NCBI GenBank assembly: GCA_948567375.1
Contig: OX419761.1
Coordinates: 58,530,501 to 58,594,500, forward strand
DNA length: 64,000 nt
Direction of reading: 5' to 3'
From: Lunularia cruciata
Lineage: Eukaryota > Streptophyta > Marchantiopsida > Lunulariales > Lunulariaceae
In this document: piece by piece, positions 23,450 through 34,020 of the stretch
How positions within the stretch are numbered: position 1 is the first letter of the stretch
Layout of the letters: each line of letters opens with the position of its first letter
Program-made: the position numbers and the translations under genes
The notes under the pieces: generated by a model
Seen by the model: only the letters and a program-made list of their open reading frames with translations
Told to the model about the DNA's origin: nothing
Database searches by the model: none

Positions 23450-25836
23450 CCAACATGATGGAAGGCTTGCAAATATGCCTCCAAGATTGATGTGAGAGTG
23501 AATGGTCACAACATCAAGGATGCACTTGTTGATGGAGTATCAATAGTGAATGCCATGTTAGAGAGGTTGATGAAGAAATTGGGTATGATACCTTCCTGAC
23601 CTTCAGCATTTGTGGTGAGCATGGCAAAAAAGCAACAAGTTTGACCAATAGGGGTAATAGATAAGGTGGTAGTTTCAGTTATGGGAGTTCAAAATCTCAT
23701 GATTTTCTAAGTCTTGAAGGATTCAAGCTATTATTTACTTCTTGGGAGGCCATGGTTGATAGCAGCATGCAAAACTCATCAATAGCACAAAGGGTACTTG
23801 AGGATTGGGGTATCAAACTATAGGGTCATAGTTCCAATCACTAACACCACTAACCTTTCAGATTTAGATATACCATCTTTTGATTATTAGGAATCAAATT
23901 CAAAAGAATGAGCTTCAGGTGTGGATACAAGCATGGAGGAGGAGACATCCATGGAGGAGGATGAATTTGAATCTGATTCAAATGTGTATCCCTTGTGTGC
24001 TATGGATTTTGCACCAAAGCCAGAGGTTTTGAAGACCCAGATAAATCACCATTGACACTTGAGGAGACAGAGAAGAGGTTATCTACCCTCAAGTATGGTC
24101 AAAATGTTACCATGGAAGAGAAGGTAAGATTTGAGGAGATTTTGTGCAAGTTCATCCATGTATTTGCTTTTAGTTACAAGGATCTAAAAGAAGTCACCTT
24201 GGAGGAGCACAAGATTGAGGTGGAGTCATATGCAAGACCAGTCCGCCAAAAGCAATGTCGAATTAGTCCACCAATATCTTTGGTTGTGAAGGAGGAGATT
24301 GATAAGCTTAAGGAGGCTTGAGTTATCTTTGAGGTGGAGAATTCAGAATGGGTGTCTCCCATTGTGATTGTGAAGAAAAAGAATAACAAGCTTTGAGTAT
24401 GTGTGGATTACAAAAAGCTCAATGTTATTACTAAGAAGGACTATTACACTTTGCTATTAATTAGAGGAGATCTTGGAGGAAGTTGCAGGTCATGAGAGGT
24501 ACAATTTTGGAGATGGTTATAGTGGGTATAACCAAATCAAGATTGCACTAGAGCATCAATAACTCACCACATTCACCACACCTTGGGAGACTTTTGCTTT
24601 CAAGGTTATGCCTTTTGGGCTTTGCAATGCTCCAACCACATTCCAACGGTTCATGAACAAGGTATTTGAACCTTTCATTAGGAAATTTGTGAAAGACTTC
24701 ATTGATGATTTTTGTTTCTATGGAAGCAAGGAGCAACACTTTGAGCACCTGATCAAGGTCTTGCAATGCTTGGATGAAGCAAATGCATCACTCAATCTAG
24801 AGAAGTGCATTTTTTGTTGTGAAGAAGGTCTACTTTTGGGGCACATCATCTCTAAAGATGGAATAGCAATTGACCCTAAGAAGGTGAAGAAAATATTTAA
24901 CCTTCCATTCCCTTCAAGCTTGACAAAGTTATGCCAATTCTTGGGGATGGTTGGATACTAAAGGAGGTCCATCTTCTCATTTTCCAACAAGGCTTATGCA
25001 TTGACCATCTCCATGAAGAAGGGTGTAGAATACATGGTGATTTTGGAGGACAAGGAGGCTCTCAAAGCTTTTGAAGAGCTCAAGCAATCCCTTGTTGTAG
25101 CTCCTATTCTTGCTAAACATGATTGGATTAAGCGTTTCATCCTCTACAATTATGCTTTTAATGTAACTATAGGATGCACTCTCAGTCAATTAAACCAAGA
25201 TGGGCATGATCATCTAATAGCTTTTGCTAGTAGGCAAATGGTTTCAGTAGTACTATTTTGTTATGGGGAGAGAAGGGTTGGCAAAGATCTTTGGTCTCAA
25301 CAAGTTTAGACACTACTTGATTGGAGGGAAAACCACCATTTTCATGGATCACAAGGCTTTGAATTACATCTTCAACAAGCCTAATGTGGAAGGGAGGCTA
25401 GCAAGGTGGATGATACTCTTGACTGAGTATGATTACACTGTTGAGGATAGGCCCAGATAGAAACATGCAAATGCTGATTTGTTATCTAGGGCCTATGATC
25501 ATGATGGAAATGAGCCATTGGATGATTCATTCTTGGATGAGGAGCTCATGACAATCTCATTCATTCAAGAGGTTCCAATGGAGTACAAGGAGATTGTTGA
25601 CTTTGTGACAAGAGGTAACTATCCAGAAAGGATGCATGCTAGGGAGAGGAAGGCCCTTGTAGTAAGATCTAGACCTCACACAATTGTAGAGGATATTCTT
25701 TTTCACCAAGGAGCAGATCATCTACTTTGAAGAATAGTGGGTTAGGAAGAGTCTATCTTACTATAAAGGAGTTTCATGAAGATTTAGTGTGTAGAAGACA
25801 CGTTGCAGGAAAGGTGATTGCTTTCAAGATTTTAGA
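23450..25836 (+). pseudogene. B3 Pol, proximal part: protease, RT, RNase H, start of integrase
   Basis: Protease-like GHNIKDALVDGVS near 23505. RT 24050-24960 has RISPPISLVVKEEIDKL, VCVDYKKLN, YSGYNQIKIALEHQ, MPFGLCNAPTTFQRFM and the active site FIDDFCFYG, then LLLGHIISKDGIAIDPKK. RNase H 25100-25470 has MDHKALNYIFNK and RLARWMILLTEYDYT; the catalytic TDAS is changed to NYAF. The integrase begins near 25770 and is cut at 25841 by C1. Stops and frame changes throughout. Confidence 0.8.
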
Positions 25837-25841
25837 TGCAA

Positions 25842-26267
25842 TGTAAAAGACCAAAACCGAGGAGAGAAATAGGAGAATGGAAACTCACATTGGGACACTT
25901 GAATGAGGGAAAACTCCGAATGCCTAGCATGAGCTTTGGCTTTGGTATTTATAGGTAGCATACAAGGCCCTTGAGAAGCTTCTCAAGAAGCTTCCTCAAG
26001 CCGCTTTCTTAGAGTGCAAGCCAAGTTAACTAGGAAGCTTCTCAAGAAACTTCCTTCTAGAAGCCGCCTACTTGGCGTGCAAGCTAAGCTAGTTGGAAGC
26101 TTCTAGAAGCTTCCTTCTAGAAGCTACTTACTTAAGATGCAAGCTAAGCTAACCGGGAAGCTTCCCAAGAAGCTTCCTAGATACTTCCGGAATATTCTAG
26201 GCTAATTTGTCTTATGTGTTACTTCGTGAGCCCAACTGACTTTGTCGCTAAACTCCATATTGTTACA
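25842..26267 (-). repeat. 3' LTR of C1
   Basis: 426 bp, TGTAAAAG ... GTTACA on the plus strand, flanked on the outside by TGCAA. Matches 36653-37078 with 8 differences. Contains the GAAGCTTC clusters described for the C2 LTR. Confidence 0.95.
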
Positions 26268-28371
26268 TATTCCCCCGCCGCTAGTTGGTGACGTCCTCGT
26301 TGCTAGTGAAGCTTTGAATTCCTTGATGGCCATCTGTGCATTTTGGAGGTGAGAAAGAGGTTCCCATGTGGCATCATGAAGGGGATACCCTTTCCAAAGG
26401 ACCTTGTACTCCGTATGTTGGCAATGGCCTCGTTGAATATGGCAATGCGCAAGGATACGATCAGCTTTGTACCCTCATGATCATTGATAGAGATAGGAAG
26501 AGGGGGAGGTTGGACTCGAGAGGAAAAGGAAGAGGGGTTAGGAACAAATGGTTTCAACTTGGAAACATGAAAGACAGGATGGATACGCATGTGACAAGGC
26601 AAGGCAAGACAATAAGCAACAAGAGAGACAATTTGGGTGATATCAAAGGGTCATATCCAATTAGGAGCAAGTTTACAAACTTGGGTATCAAGTGGGAGAG
26701 GGAGGTTACTAGAGGATAGCATGACTTTATCACCGACTTCAAAGGTGAGATCGCGATGATGGTGGTCCACATATTGTTTTTGGCGATTCTGAGCAACAAG
26801 GAGGTGAGACTTGGCTTGTTGGAGAGATTGGGATATAGTGGTCAAGAATGTGGAAGTATGAGGAACCTGAGATGGAGGGGGAGCAAGAAGAGAATCTAGA
26901 ACAAGCGGATCTTGGCCAAAATTGAGAAAGAAAGGAGAGAATCCGGTGCTTGCCTGTTTGGAATTGTTGTAGGCAAATTTGGCAGCGGCAAGACATTCAT
27001 CCCAATTGGTATGGTGGACATTGACAAAGGCACACAACATAGCCTCTAATGTGCGATTTGCACATTCGGTTTGTCCATCAGTTTGAGGATGATAGGCCGT
27101 GGACAAAGCAAGCTTAGTGCCGAGTATTTGAAAGAGTGCTTGCCAAAACTTCTCGGTAAAGCAAGGATCACGGTCGGAGATGAATATGCATGGCATTCCA
27201 TGATGCTTGAAGACATTGTCAAAGTAGATTTGCGCTAAGGTTGGAGCATCCATGGTATCACAGGTTGGTGCCAAGTGGATTTGCTTACTAAGCTTATCCA
27301 CAAACACCACGATGGCGGTGTGTCCTTGTTTTGTCTTTGGCAAGGATGTGATGAGATCCAAGCTCACATGCTCCCAACAAGCTGATGGAACGGCAAGCGG
27401 TTGAAGGAGTCCACCTGGCTTTTGGTTGTTGGCCTTGTTACGTTGGTAGCTCTCACACGATTAGACAAATTCTTGAACATCCCGTGTCATGTTGGGCCAC
27501 CACCATTGACGTTGGAGGGTACCCAAGGTCTTGTCCACACCCATGTGACCAACGATGGATAAATCATGGGCTTCTTGAAGGCGCACAAGTCAAAGATCAC
27601 CTTTGGCTGGAACATAGATCCGGTCCGCATGAAATAGAAGGCCTTCCTTGAAGGAGAAGGTGTTGTACTCCTTGTCACTTGTTGTTAGCCGACCATATAC
27701 CATTTGGAAGAAGGGATCTTGCTGTAGAGCTAACCAAAACTCATTATGAATCTTGGGATCAATTGACACCGTCGTAATTGCTGCCGTGATGAGAGGAAGA
27801 GACTTCAAATCAGGTCATCATGATAGAACATCAGGGATGACATGGAACTAACATGGTTTGTACTCAAGTTTGATGTTGAACAATTGGAGTTGCTCTTCCC
27901 ATCAATGATGTTGACGCTTCATGTGCTCTAGGTGTAAGGTCTGCAACAATGGCTTGTGATCAGTTTGCATGATCACTTGTTTCCCCAAGAGATAATGACT
28001 CCATACCTTGGTGGCATATACCATTGCAAGTTGTTCTTGATCTCAAGCAGAGTAATTTCTTTCAGCTGTATTTAGTCGGCGAGACACAAAGGCAATAGGA
28101 TGTAGTCCATCTGGAAATTCTTGTTGCAACACAGCTCCAATTGCAAAGTTAGAAGCATCAAAATCAACCACACAAGGTAGTTGAGGATCATATGGTTGAA
28201 GAATGGGTCTTGAAGACACCATATGCTTTAACTTCTTGAATGCTTCTTCATGCTTGGTGGTCCATTGGAAGCTTGAGTTCTTTCCCAAGAGGTCAGTCAA
28301 TGGTGCAGCCACGTGAGCATAATAGTGGATGAATCGTCGGTAAAAACTGGCCAATCCATTGAATGCTCATA
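26268..28371 (-). pseudogene. C1 Pol, distal part: RNase H, integrase, chromodomain
   Basis: The polypurine tract CGGCGGGGGAATA (26268-26280) abuts the LTR. Reading from 28371 leftwards: the connection region [16 protein letters not shown], RNase H with [16 protein letters not shown] and [16 protein letters not shown], then a stop-containing spacer. The integrase near 27590-26650 has LDLITSLP, SDRDPCF and HPQTDGQTECANRTLE as its DDE core. The chromodomain follows at about 26490-26310 but is frameshifted after INDHE. Stops equivalent to C2 positions 31956, 32268 and 32397 are present here too. CAA and CGA codons at the other two C2 stop sites are intact. Confidence 0.85.
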
Positions 28372-28376
28372 CTTTG

Positions 28377-28798
28377 TGTAACAATATGGAGTTTAGTGAC
28401 AAAGTTAGTCGGGCTTATGAAGTAGAGAATAAGACAAAATATCCTAGAATATTCTAGAAGCATCTAAGAAGCTTCTTAGGAAGCTTCCCAACTAGTTAAC
28501 TTGCGCCTAAGCAGGTAGCTTCTAGAAGGAAGCTTCTAGAAGCTTCTAACTAGCTTAGCTTGCATGCCAAGTAGGCGGCTTCTAGAAGGAAGCTTCTTGA
28601 GAAGCTTCCTAGTTAACTTGGCTTGCACTCCAAGAAAGCGGCTCAAGGAAACTTCTTGAGAAGCTTCAAGGGTCTTGTATGCTACCTATAAATACCAAGG
28701 CCAAAGCTCATGCTAGGCACTCAGAGTTTTCCCTCATTCAAGTGTCCCAATGTGAGCTTCCATTCTCCTATTTCTCTCCTCGGTTTTGGTCTTTTACA
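28377..28798 (+). repeat. 5' LTR of C2
   Basis: 422 bp with TG...CA ends. U3 contains four groups of GAA/TTC inverted pentamers and a TATA box at 28687-28694. Outer flank CTTTG. Confidence 0.95.
28447..28694 (+). promoter_or_regulatory. Heat-shock-element cluster and TATA box in the C-family LTR
   Basis: Perfect heat-shock elements (alternating GAA and TTC separated by two bases): a three-unit site GAATATTCTAGAA at 28447-28459 and a four-unit site GAAGCTTCTAGAAGCTTC at 28529-28546. Two-unit GAAGCTTC or GAAACTTC pairs lie at 28468-28475, 28480-28487, 28589-28596, 28601-28608, 28648-28655 and 28660-28667. TATAAATA at 28687-28694 follows. Heat-shock factors bind this pattern; in Arabidopsis the ONSEN LTR uses such sites for heat activation. 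The same array is in all C LTRs here. Confidence 0.8.
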
Positions 28799-28799
28799 T

Positions 28800-28811
28800 T
28801 GGTGTTAGAGC
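28800..28811 (+). other. Primer-binding site of C2
   Basis: TGGTGTTAGAGC, one base inside the 5' LTR. Ten of twelve bases match the initiator-Met site TGGTATCAGAGC, which C1 carries unchanged. Confidence 0.8.
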
Positions 28812-29067
28812 AGGAATGGGATGGATGGAATTTATGGACCACCAAATCCACTTCCGCCAAACCATTGGGACTTTCATGTCCAGATATTACCAAAGCATCG
28901 TTTCACACAATTCATCACCTCACGCTTTGGGCAGGATTTTCTACATATGATCACTGTCAGAGGAACCCTTGATACTTCCAGTTGTAACTTATGGAGAACG
29001 GTGGACGTGTTGTATCTACGTGTTAATCAACTAGATAAATTGCGGGTAGTGGAATAGAGTAGTAGCG

Positions 29068-29967
29068 ATGGCGGCAATACCGGATGTTATCCTTGCAATG
29101 CAACAACAAATCGAGCATCTTACTCGATTGTTGGATGAACGAGACCAGCAACGACGAGAACAGATAGACAGAGCGCCAGTTCGAGATGGAGAAGATCACA
29201 TTCAATTTCCGAAACCCAAGGTGTTTGAAGGCAAGAATCTTCCAGGCACAGTGGAGAATTTTGTGTTTGACTGTGAACGTTACTTTGAAGCCACCAATCT
29301 TCAAGACGAGCGGAAACAAATTCTCTTGGCTTCTAGCCAATTGGATGGAGTGGCAAAACTTTGGTGGCGATTCCGAGTAGAAAGAGCTGAACGACAAATT
29401 GTTACACCAATTTTTACATGGGCAGAATTCAAGGATGCAATACTTGGTTGATTTCAGACTATAAATGCCACCCGAGCTGCACGAGATAAATTGGCGGAGT
29501 TGAGGCAGATTGGCTCAGTGAGAAGCTACATCACACAATTTCAGAATATCATCATGCAAATTCCAGATATCCAAGAAGGTGAAGTTCTGGATCGATTTGT
29601 GCGAGGATTGAAGTCACGAACCAGATTGGAGGTGACCATGCAAGAGCCACAGAATGTAGAACAAGCCATGCAATTGGCTGAGCGTTTTGATTCCTTAGTT
29701 GCGACAACTTGGTCTCGACCTCGACCTACACAAAACCCACCAGTACCACAAGTGGAAGAACCGGTACCAATGGAGATTGATGCTATCCAACGAAGACCAC
29801 TTGGCACAGCAGATAGAGAAAGATTACGACAAAATGGAGGTTGTTTTTATTGTCTCCAGTTGGGGCATCGCATTGCTGAATGTCCACTCAAGAATGGATG
29901 ACCTCGACAAGTTGCCCAAGTGGAGGTTGTGGAGCAGAATGATCAGGGAAACGAGGAATCCCAGTAG
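29068..29967 (+). pseudogene. C2 Gag
   Basis: ATG at 29068 (MAAIPDVILAMQQQ). A coiled-coil-prone N-terminus (QQIEHLTRLLDERDQQRREQ) leads to a capsid with FPKPKVFEGKNLPGTVENF, KLWWRF, and QIGSVRSYITQFQNI ... FVRGLKSRTRLEV. The CCHC zinc knuckle is CFYCLQLGHRIAEC. In-frame TGA codons at 29449-29451 and 29899-29901 interrupt it; C1 has CGA at the first site, so that stop is a CGA-to-TGA change. The frame ends at TAG 29965-29967, overlapping the Pol frame by 25 bases. It packages element RNA into cytoplasmic particles. Confidence 0.88.
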
Positions 29968-32900
29968 GAGATTTCGAGCCGCCTACTGGGAGCTTGATTA
30001 GTTCCAATGGGATTGAAGGCTCGACCTATGCAAGTTTGCTTCACTTGCAAGGTATGATATCTAATCGGGGTTGTAGAATTTTGGTTGATTCTGGAAGTTC
30101 AGAGAATTACATGTCTATGCAAGTAGCAAAGGAATTGGGTATTCCTATCAAGCCAGTGATTGGAAGTAGTTTGATGATGGCGGATGGTAGAAAGGGTTTT
30201 GCATTCCGCACCTCGCATTCTATTACCTTCAAGATTGGGAAGGAGTATTTGGAGTGTATGAGGTTTGTAGTGGCACCTCTACACTATGATATCATTCTGG
30301 GTCTACCTTGGCTTGAATGTCATAAGGTTCAATTTGATTGGACCCGACACCAAATTCAAGTACAACACCAAGGTAGGAATTTCCAATTAGATTGTCTGGC
30401 ACCTCTGAGTAAGACACCTAAGAATAGTCAGTCCCAAGATGGGAAGTTTGTCGAGAAGGTAGCCATAGAGCGAATCTGGAAGGGAGATGAGTCCCAAGAT
30501 GGGAAGTTTGCCAGGAAGGCAACCATGGAGCAAGCTCGAAAGAGAGATGAGTCCCTAGAAGGGAAGTTTGTTAATGAAGCAGCCATAGAGCAAGCTTTGG
30601 AGGAAGATAAGTCTGTATTCACGGTGTGGATCAAGCCGATTGCACAAGAACAATCTGAGGAGGGCCAAGTGCCGCATCAAGCGATGGTTGATCGGATAGT
30701 TCAAGAGTTTGCAGATGTGTTTCCGGATGATCTGCCAAAGGGATTACCCTCTGATCGAGGTATGCCCTTCAAGATCGAGTTATTGCTAGGGAGTACTCCA
30801 GTGAGTAGACCAATCTATCGGCTCTCACCAAAGGAGTTGGAGGAGTTGCGAACAACACTTACAGAGTTGTTGGAGAAGGATTTCATACGACATAGTACCT
30901 CCCCTTGGAGAGCACCGGTACTATTTGTTCCAAAGAAGGATGGAGGACTTCGTTTCTGTATTGATTACCGTGGGCTCAATAAGCAAACCGTGAAGAATGC
31001 ATATCCCTTGCCTCGGATCGATGAATTGCTTGATCAATTAAGTGGAGCACGATACTTTTCCAAGCTAGATCTTCGTAGCGGCTATTGGAAAATTCCTATT
31101 GAAGGAGAGGACGTGAAAAAGACTGCCTTTCGTACAAGGTATGGACATTTTGAGTGGAAAGTTCTACCTTTCGGACTCACTAATGCTCTAGCAATCTTCA
31201 TGGATCAGATGCATCGGGTGTTGGAGGGGCTATTGGATCAGTCTGTGGTAGTGTTCTTAGATGATATCTTAATCTATAGTAAGACAGAGGCAGAACACAT
31301 GAATCATGTGCGAGAAGTCCTAAGACGACTACGACAGTGGAAATTTTACTGCAAGAAGTCAAAGTATGCTTTTTGGCAGAAGGAGGTTACCTTCTTGGGT
31401 CATAAGATCTCATCAGAGGGGATCAAGATGGAAGAAGAGAAGATCAAGGCCATTACTAATTGGCCTACCCCGAAGGATGCTACCGAAGTACGAGCGTTCA
31501 ACGGATTGGCCAGTTTTTACCGACGGTTCATCCACTATTATGCTCACGTGGCTGCACCATTGATTGACCTCTTGGGAAAGAACTCAAGCTTCCAATGGAC
31601 CACCAAGCATGAAGAAGCATTCAAGAAGTTAAAGCATATGGTGTCTTCAAGACCCATTCTTCAACCATATGATCCTCAACTACCTTGTGTGGTTGATTTT
31701 GATGCTTCTAACTTTGCAATTGGAGTTGTGTTGCAACAAGAATTTCCAGATGGACTACATCCTATTGCCTTTGTGTCTCGCCAACTAAATACAGCTGAAA
31801 GAAATTACTCTACTCGAGATCGGGAACAACTTGCAATGGTATATGCCACCAAGGTATGGAGGCATTATCTCTTGGGGAAACAAGTGATCATGCGAACTGA
31901 TCACAAGCCATTGTTGCAGACCTTACACCTAGAGCACATGAAGAGTCGACATCATTGATGGGAAGAACAACTCCAATTGTTCGACATCAAACTTGAGTAC
32001 AAACCAGGTCGGTTCCATGTCATCCCTGATGCTCTATCACAACGACCTGATTTGAAGTCTCTTCCTCTCATCGCGGCAGCAATTACGACGGTGTCAATTG
32101 ATCCCAAGGTTCATAACGAGTTTCGGTTAGCCCTACAGCAAGATCCCTTCTTCCAAATGGTACACGGTCGTCTAACAGCACGTGACAAGGAATACAACAC
32201 CTTCTCCTTCAAGGAAGGCCTTTTATTCCATGCAGACCAGATCTATGTTCCAACCGAAGGTGATCTTTGACTTGTGCGCCTTCAAGAAGCCCATGATTTA
32301 CCAATAGCTGGTCACATGGGAGTAGACAAGACCTTGGGCACCCTCCAACGCCAATGGTTGTGGCCCAACATGACACGAGATGTTCGAGACTTTGTCTGAT
32401 CATGTGAGAGTTGCCAACGGAACAAGGCCAGCAAGCAGAAGCCGAGTGGACTCCTTCAACCACTCGCCATTCCATCCGCTCGTTGGGAGCATGTGAGCTT
32501 GGATCTCATCACATCCTTGCCAAAGACAAAACAAGGACACACCGCAATTGTGGTGTTTGTGGATAAGCTTAGTAAGCAAATCCACTTGGCACCAACTTGT
32601 GATACCGTGGATGCTCCAACCTTAGCACAAATCTACTTCGACAATGTCTTCAAGCATCATGGGATGCCATGTGTACTCATCTCCGACCGTGATCCTCAAT
32701 TTACCGGGAAGTTTTGGCAAGCAGTCTTCCAGATACTCGGCACCAAGCTTGCTTTGTCCACGGCCTATCATCCTTAAACTGATGGACAAACCGAACGCGC
32801 CAATCGTACATTGGAGGATATGTTGCGGGCCTTTGTCAATGTCCACCATACCAACTGGGATGAATGTCTTGCAGCTGCAGAATTTGCCTACAACAATTCC

Positions 32901-33659
32901 AAACAGGCAAGCACTGGATTTTCTCCCTTCTTTCTCAATTTTGGCCAAGATCCGCTTGTTCCAGATTCTCTTCTTGCTCCCCCTCCCTCTCAAGTTCCTC
33001 ATACTTCTACATTCTTGACCACTATATCCCATTCTCTCCAACAAGCCAAATCTCACCTCCTTGTTGCTCAGAATTGCCAAAAACAATATGCAGACCATCA
33101 TCGTCGTGATCTCACCTTTGAAGTTGGTGATAAAGTCATGCTATCCTCTAGTAACCTCCCTCTCCCACTTGATACCCAAGTTCGTAAACTTGCTCCTAAT
33201 TGGATAGGACCCTTTGATATCACCCACATTATCTCTCCTGTTGCTTATCGTCTTGCCTTACCTTGTCACATGCGTATCCATCCTGTCTTTCATATTTCCA
33301 AGTTGAAACCCTTTGTTCCTAACCCTTCTTCCTTTTCCTCTTGAGTCCAACCTCCCCCTCTTCCTGTCCCTATCAATGATCATGAGGAGTACGAAGTTGA
33401 TCATATCCTTGCACGTCGCCATATTCAACGAGGCCGTCACCAACATACGGAGTACAAGGTCCTTTGGAAAGGGTATCCCCTTCATGATGCTACATGGGAA
33501 CCTCTTTCTCACCTCCAGAATGCACAGATGGCCATCAAGGAATTCGAAGCTTCACTGGCAACGAGGACGTCACCAACTAGCGGCGGGGGAATATGTAACA
33601 ATATGGAGTTTAGTGACGAAGTTAGCCGGGCTTACGAAGTAGAGAATAAGACAAAATAG
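29943..33659 (+). pseudogene. C2 Pol: protease, RT, RNase H, integrase, chromodomain
   Basis: One frame of about 1,240 codons with in-frame stops at 31956 (TGA), 32268 (TGA), 32397 (TGA), 32775 (TAA) and 33342 (TGA). The protease has [14 protein letters not shown] and [12 protein letters not shown] (30700-31480) has [52 protein letters not shown] and [10 protein letters not shown] (active site). RNase H has [16 protein letters not shown] and [12 protein letters not shown]. The integrase has a zinc region SCESCQ with upstream histidines, LDLITSLP, SDRDPQF and a DDE glutamate in TDGQTERANR. The chromodomain (about 33385-33560) has EYKVLWKGYP and DATWEP, which marks a chromovirus. The frame ends 66 bases inside the 3' LTR. 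Confidence 0.92.
29946..29990 (+). promoter_or_regulatory. -1 ribosomal frameshift signal between C2 Gag and Pol
   Basis: The Gag codons read ..G GGA AAC, a canonical X XXY YYZ slippery heptamer at 29946-29952. A 7-nt spacer (29953-29959) and a perfect 9-bp stem follow: CCCAGTAGG (29960-29968) pairs with CCTACTGGG (29982-29990) around a 13-nt loop. The Pol frame is -1 relative to Gag and is open only from 29943, while Gag ends at 29967, so the heptamer lies exactly in the overlap. In C1 both heptamer (AGGAAAT) and stem are mutated. Confidence 0.8.
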
Positions 33660-34015
33660 CCTAGAATATTCTAGAAGCATCTAAGAAGCTTCTTAGGAAG
33701 CTTCCCAACTAGTTAACTTGCACCTAAGCAGGTAGCTTCTAGAAGGAAGCTTCTAGAAGCTTCTAACTAGCTTAGCTTGCACGCCAAGTAGGCGGCTTCT
33801 AGAAGGAAGCTTCTTGAGAAGCTTCCTAGTTAACTTGGCTTGCACTCCAAGAAAGCGGCTCAAGGAAACTTCTTGAGAAGCTTCAAGGGTCTTGTATGAT
33901 ACCTATAAATACCAAGGCCGAAGCTCATGCTAGGCATTCCGAGTTTTCCCTCATTCAAGTGTCCCAATGTGAGCTTCCATTCTCCTATTTCTCTCCTCGG
34001 TTTCGGTCTTTTACA
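33594..34015 (+). repeat. 3' LTR of C2
   Basis: 422 bp, preceded by the polypurine tract CGGCGGGGGAATA (33581-33593). Matches the 5' LTR with 11 differences, mostly C/T and G/A. The target duplication CTTTG follows at 34016-34020. Confidence 0.95.
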
Positions 34016-34020
34016 CTTTG

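Larger units (their letters stand above)
28377..34015 (+). mobile_element. Ty3/Gypsy chromovirus C2, nested in C1
   Basis: 5,639 bp with LTRs 28377-28798 and 33594-34015, both 422 bp, TGTAACAA ... TTTTACA, with 11 differences by my count. Exact 5-bp target duplication CTTTG at 28372-28376 and 34016-34020, inside the C1 RT-RNase H connection. Same family as C1 in the opposite orientation. Gag and Pol are each a single frame interrupted only by nonsense codons (six TGA, one TAA), with a -1 frameshift signal between them. The polypurine tract is at 33581-33593. Confidence 0.96.

Noticed and set aside
25990-26210. AAGCTTC-rich tandem pattern taken as a simple satellite
   Set aside because: It lies wholly within defined LTRs with target duplications, and the spacing follows the heat-shock-element rule rather than a fixed repeat period.
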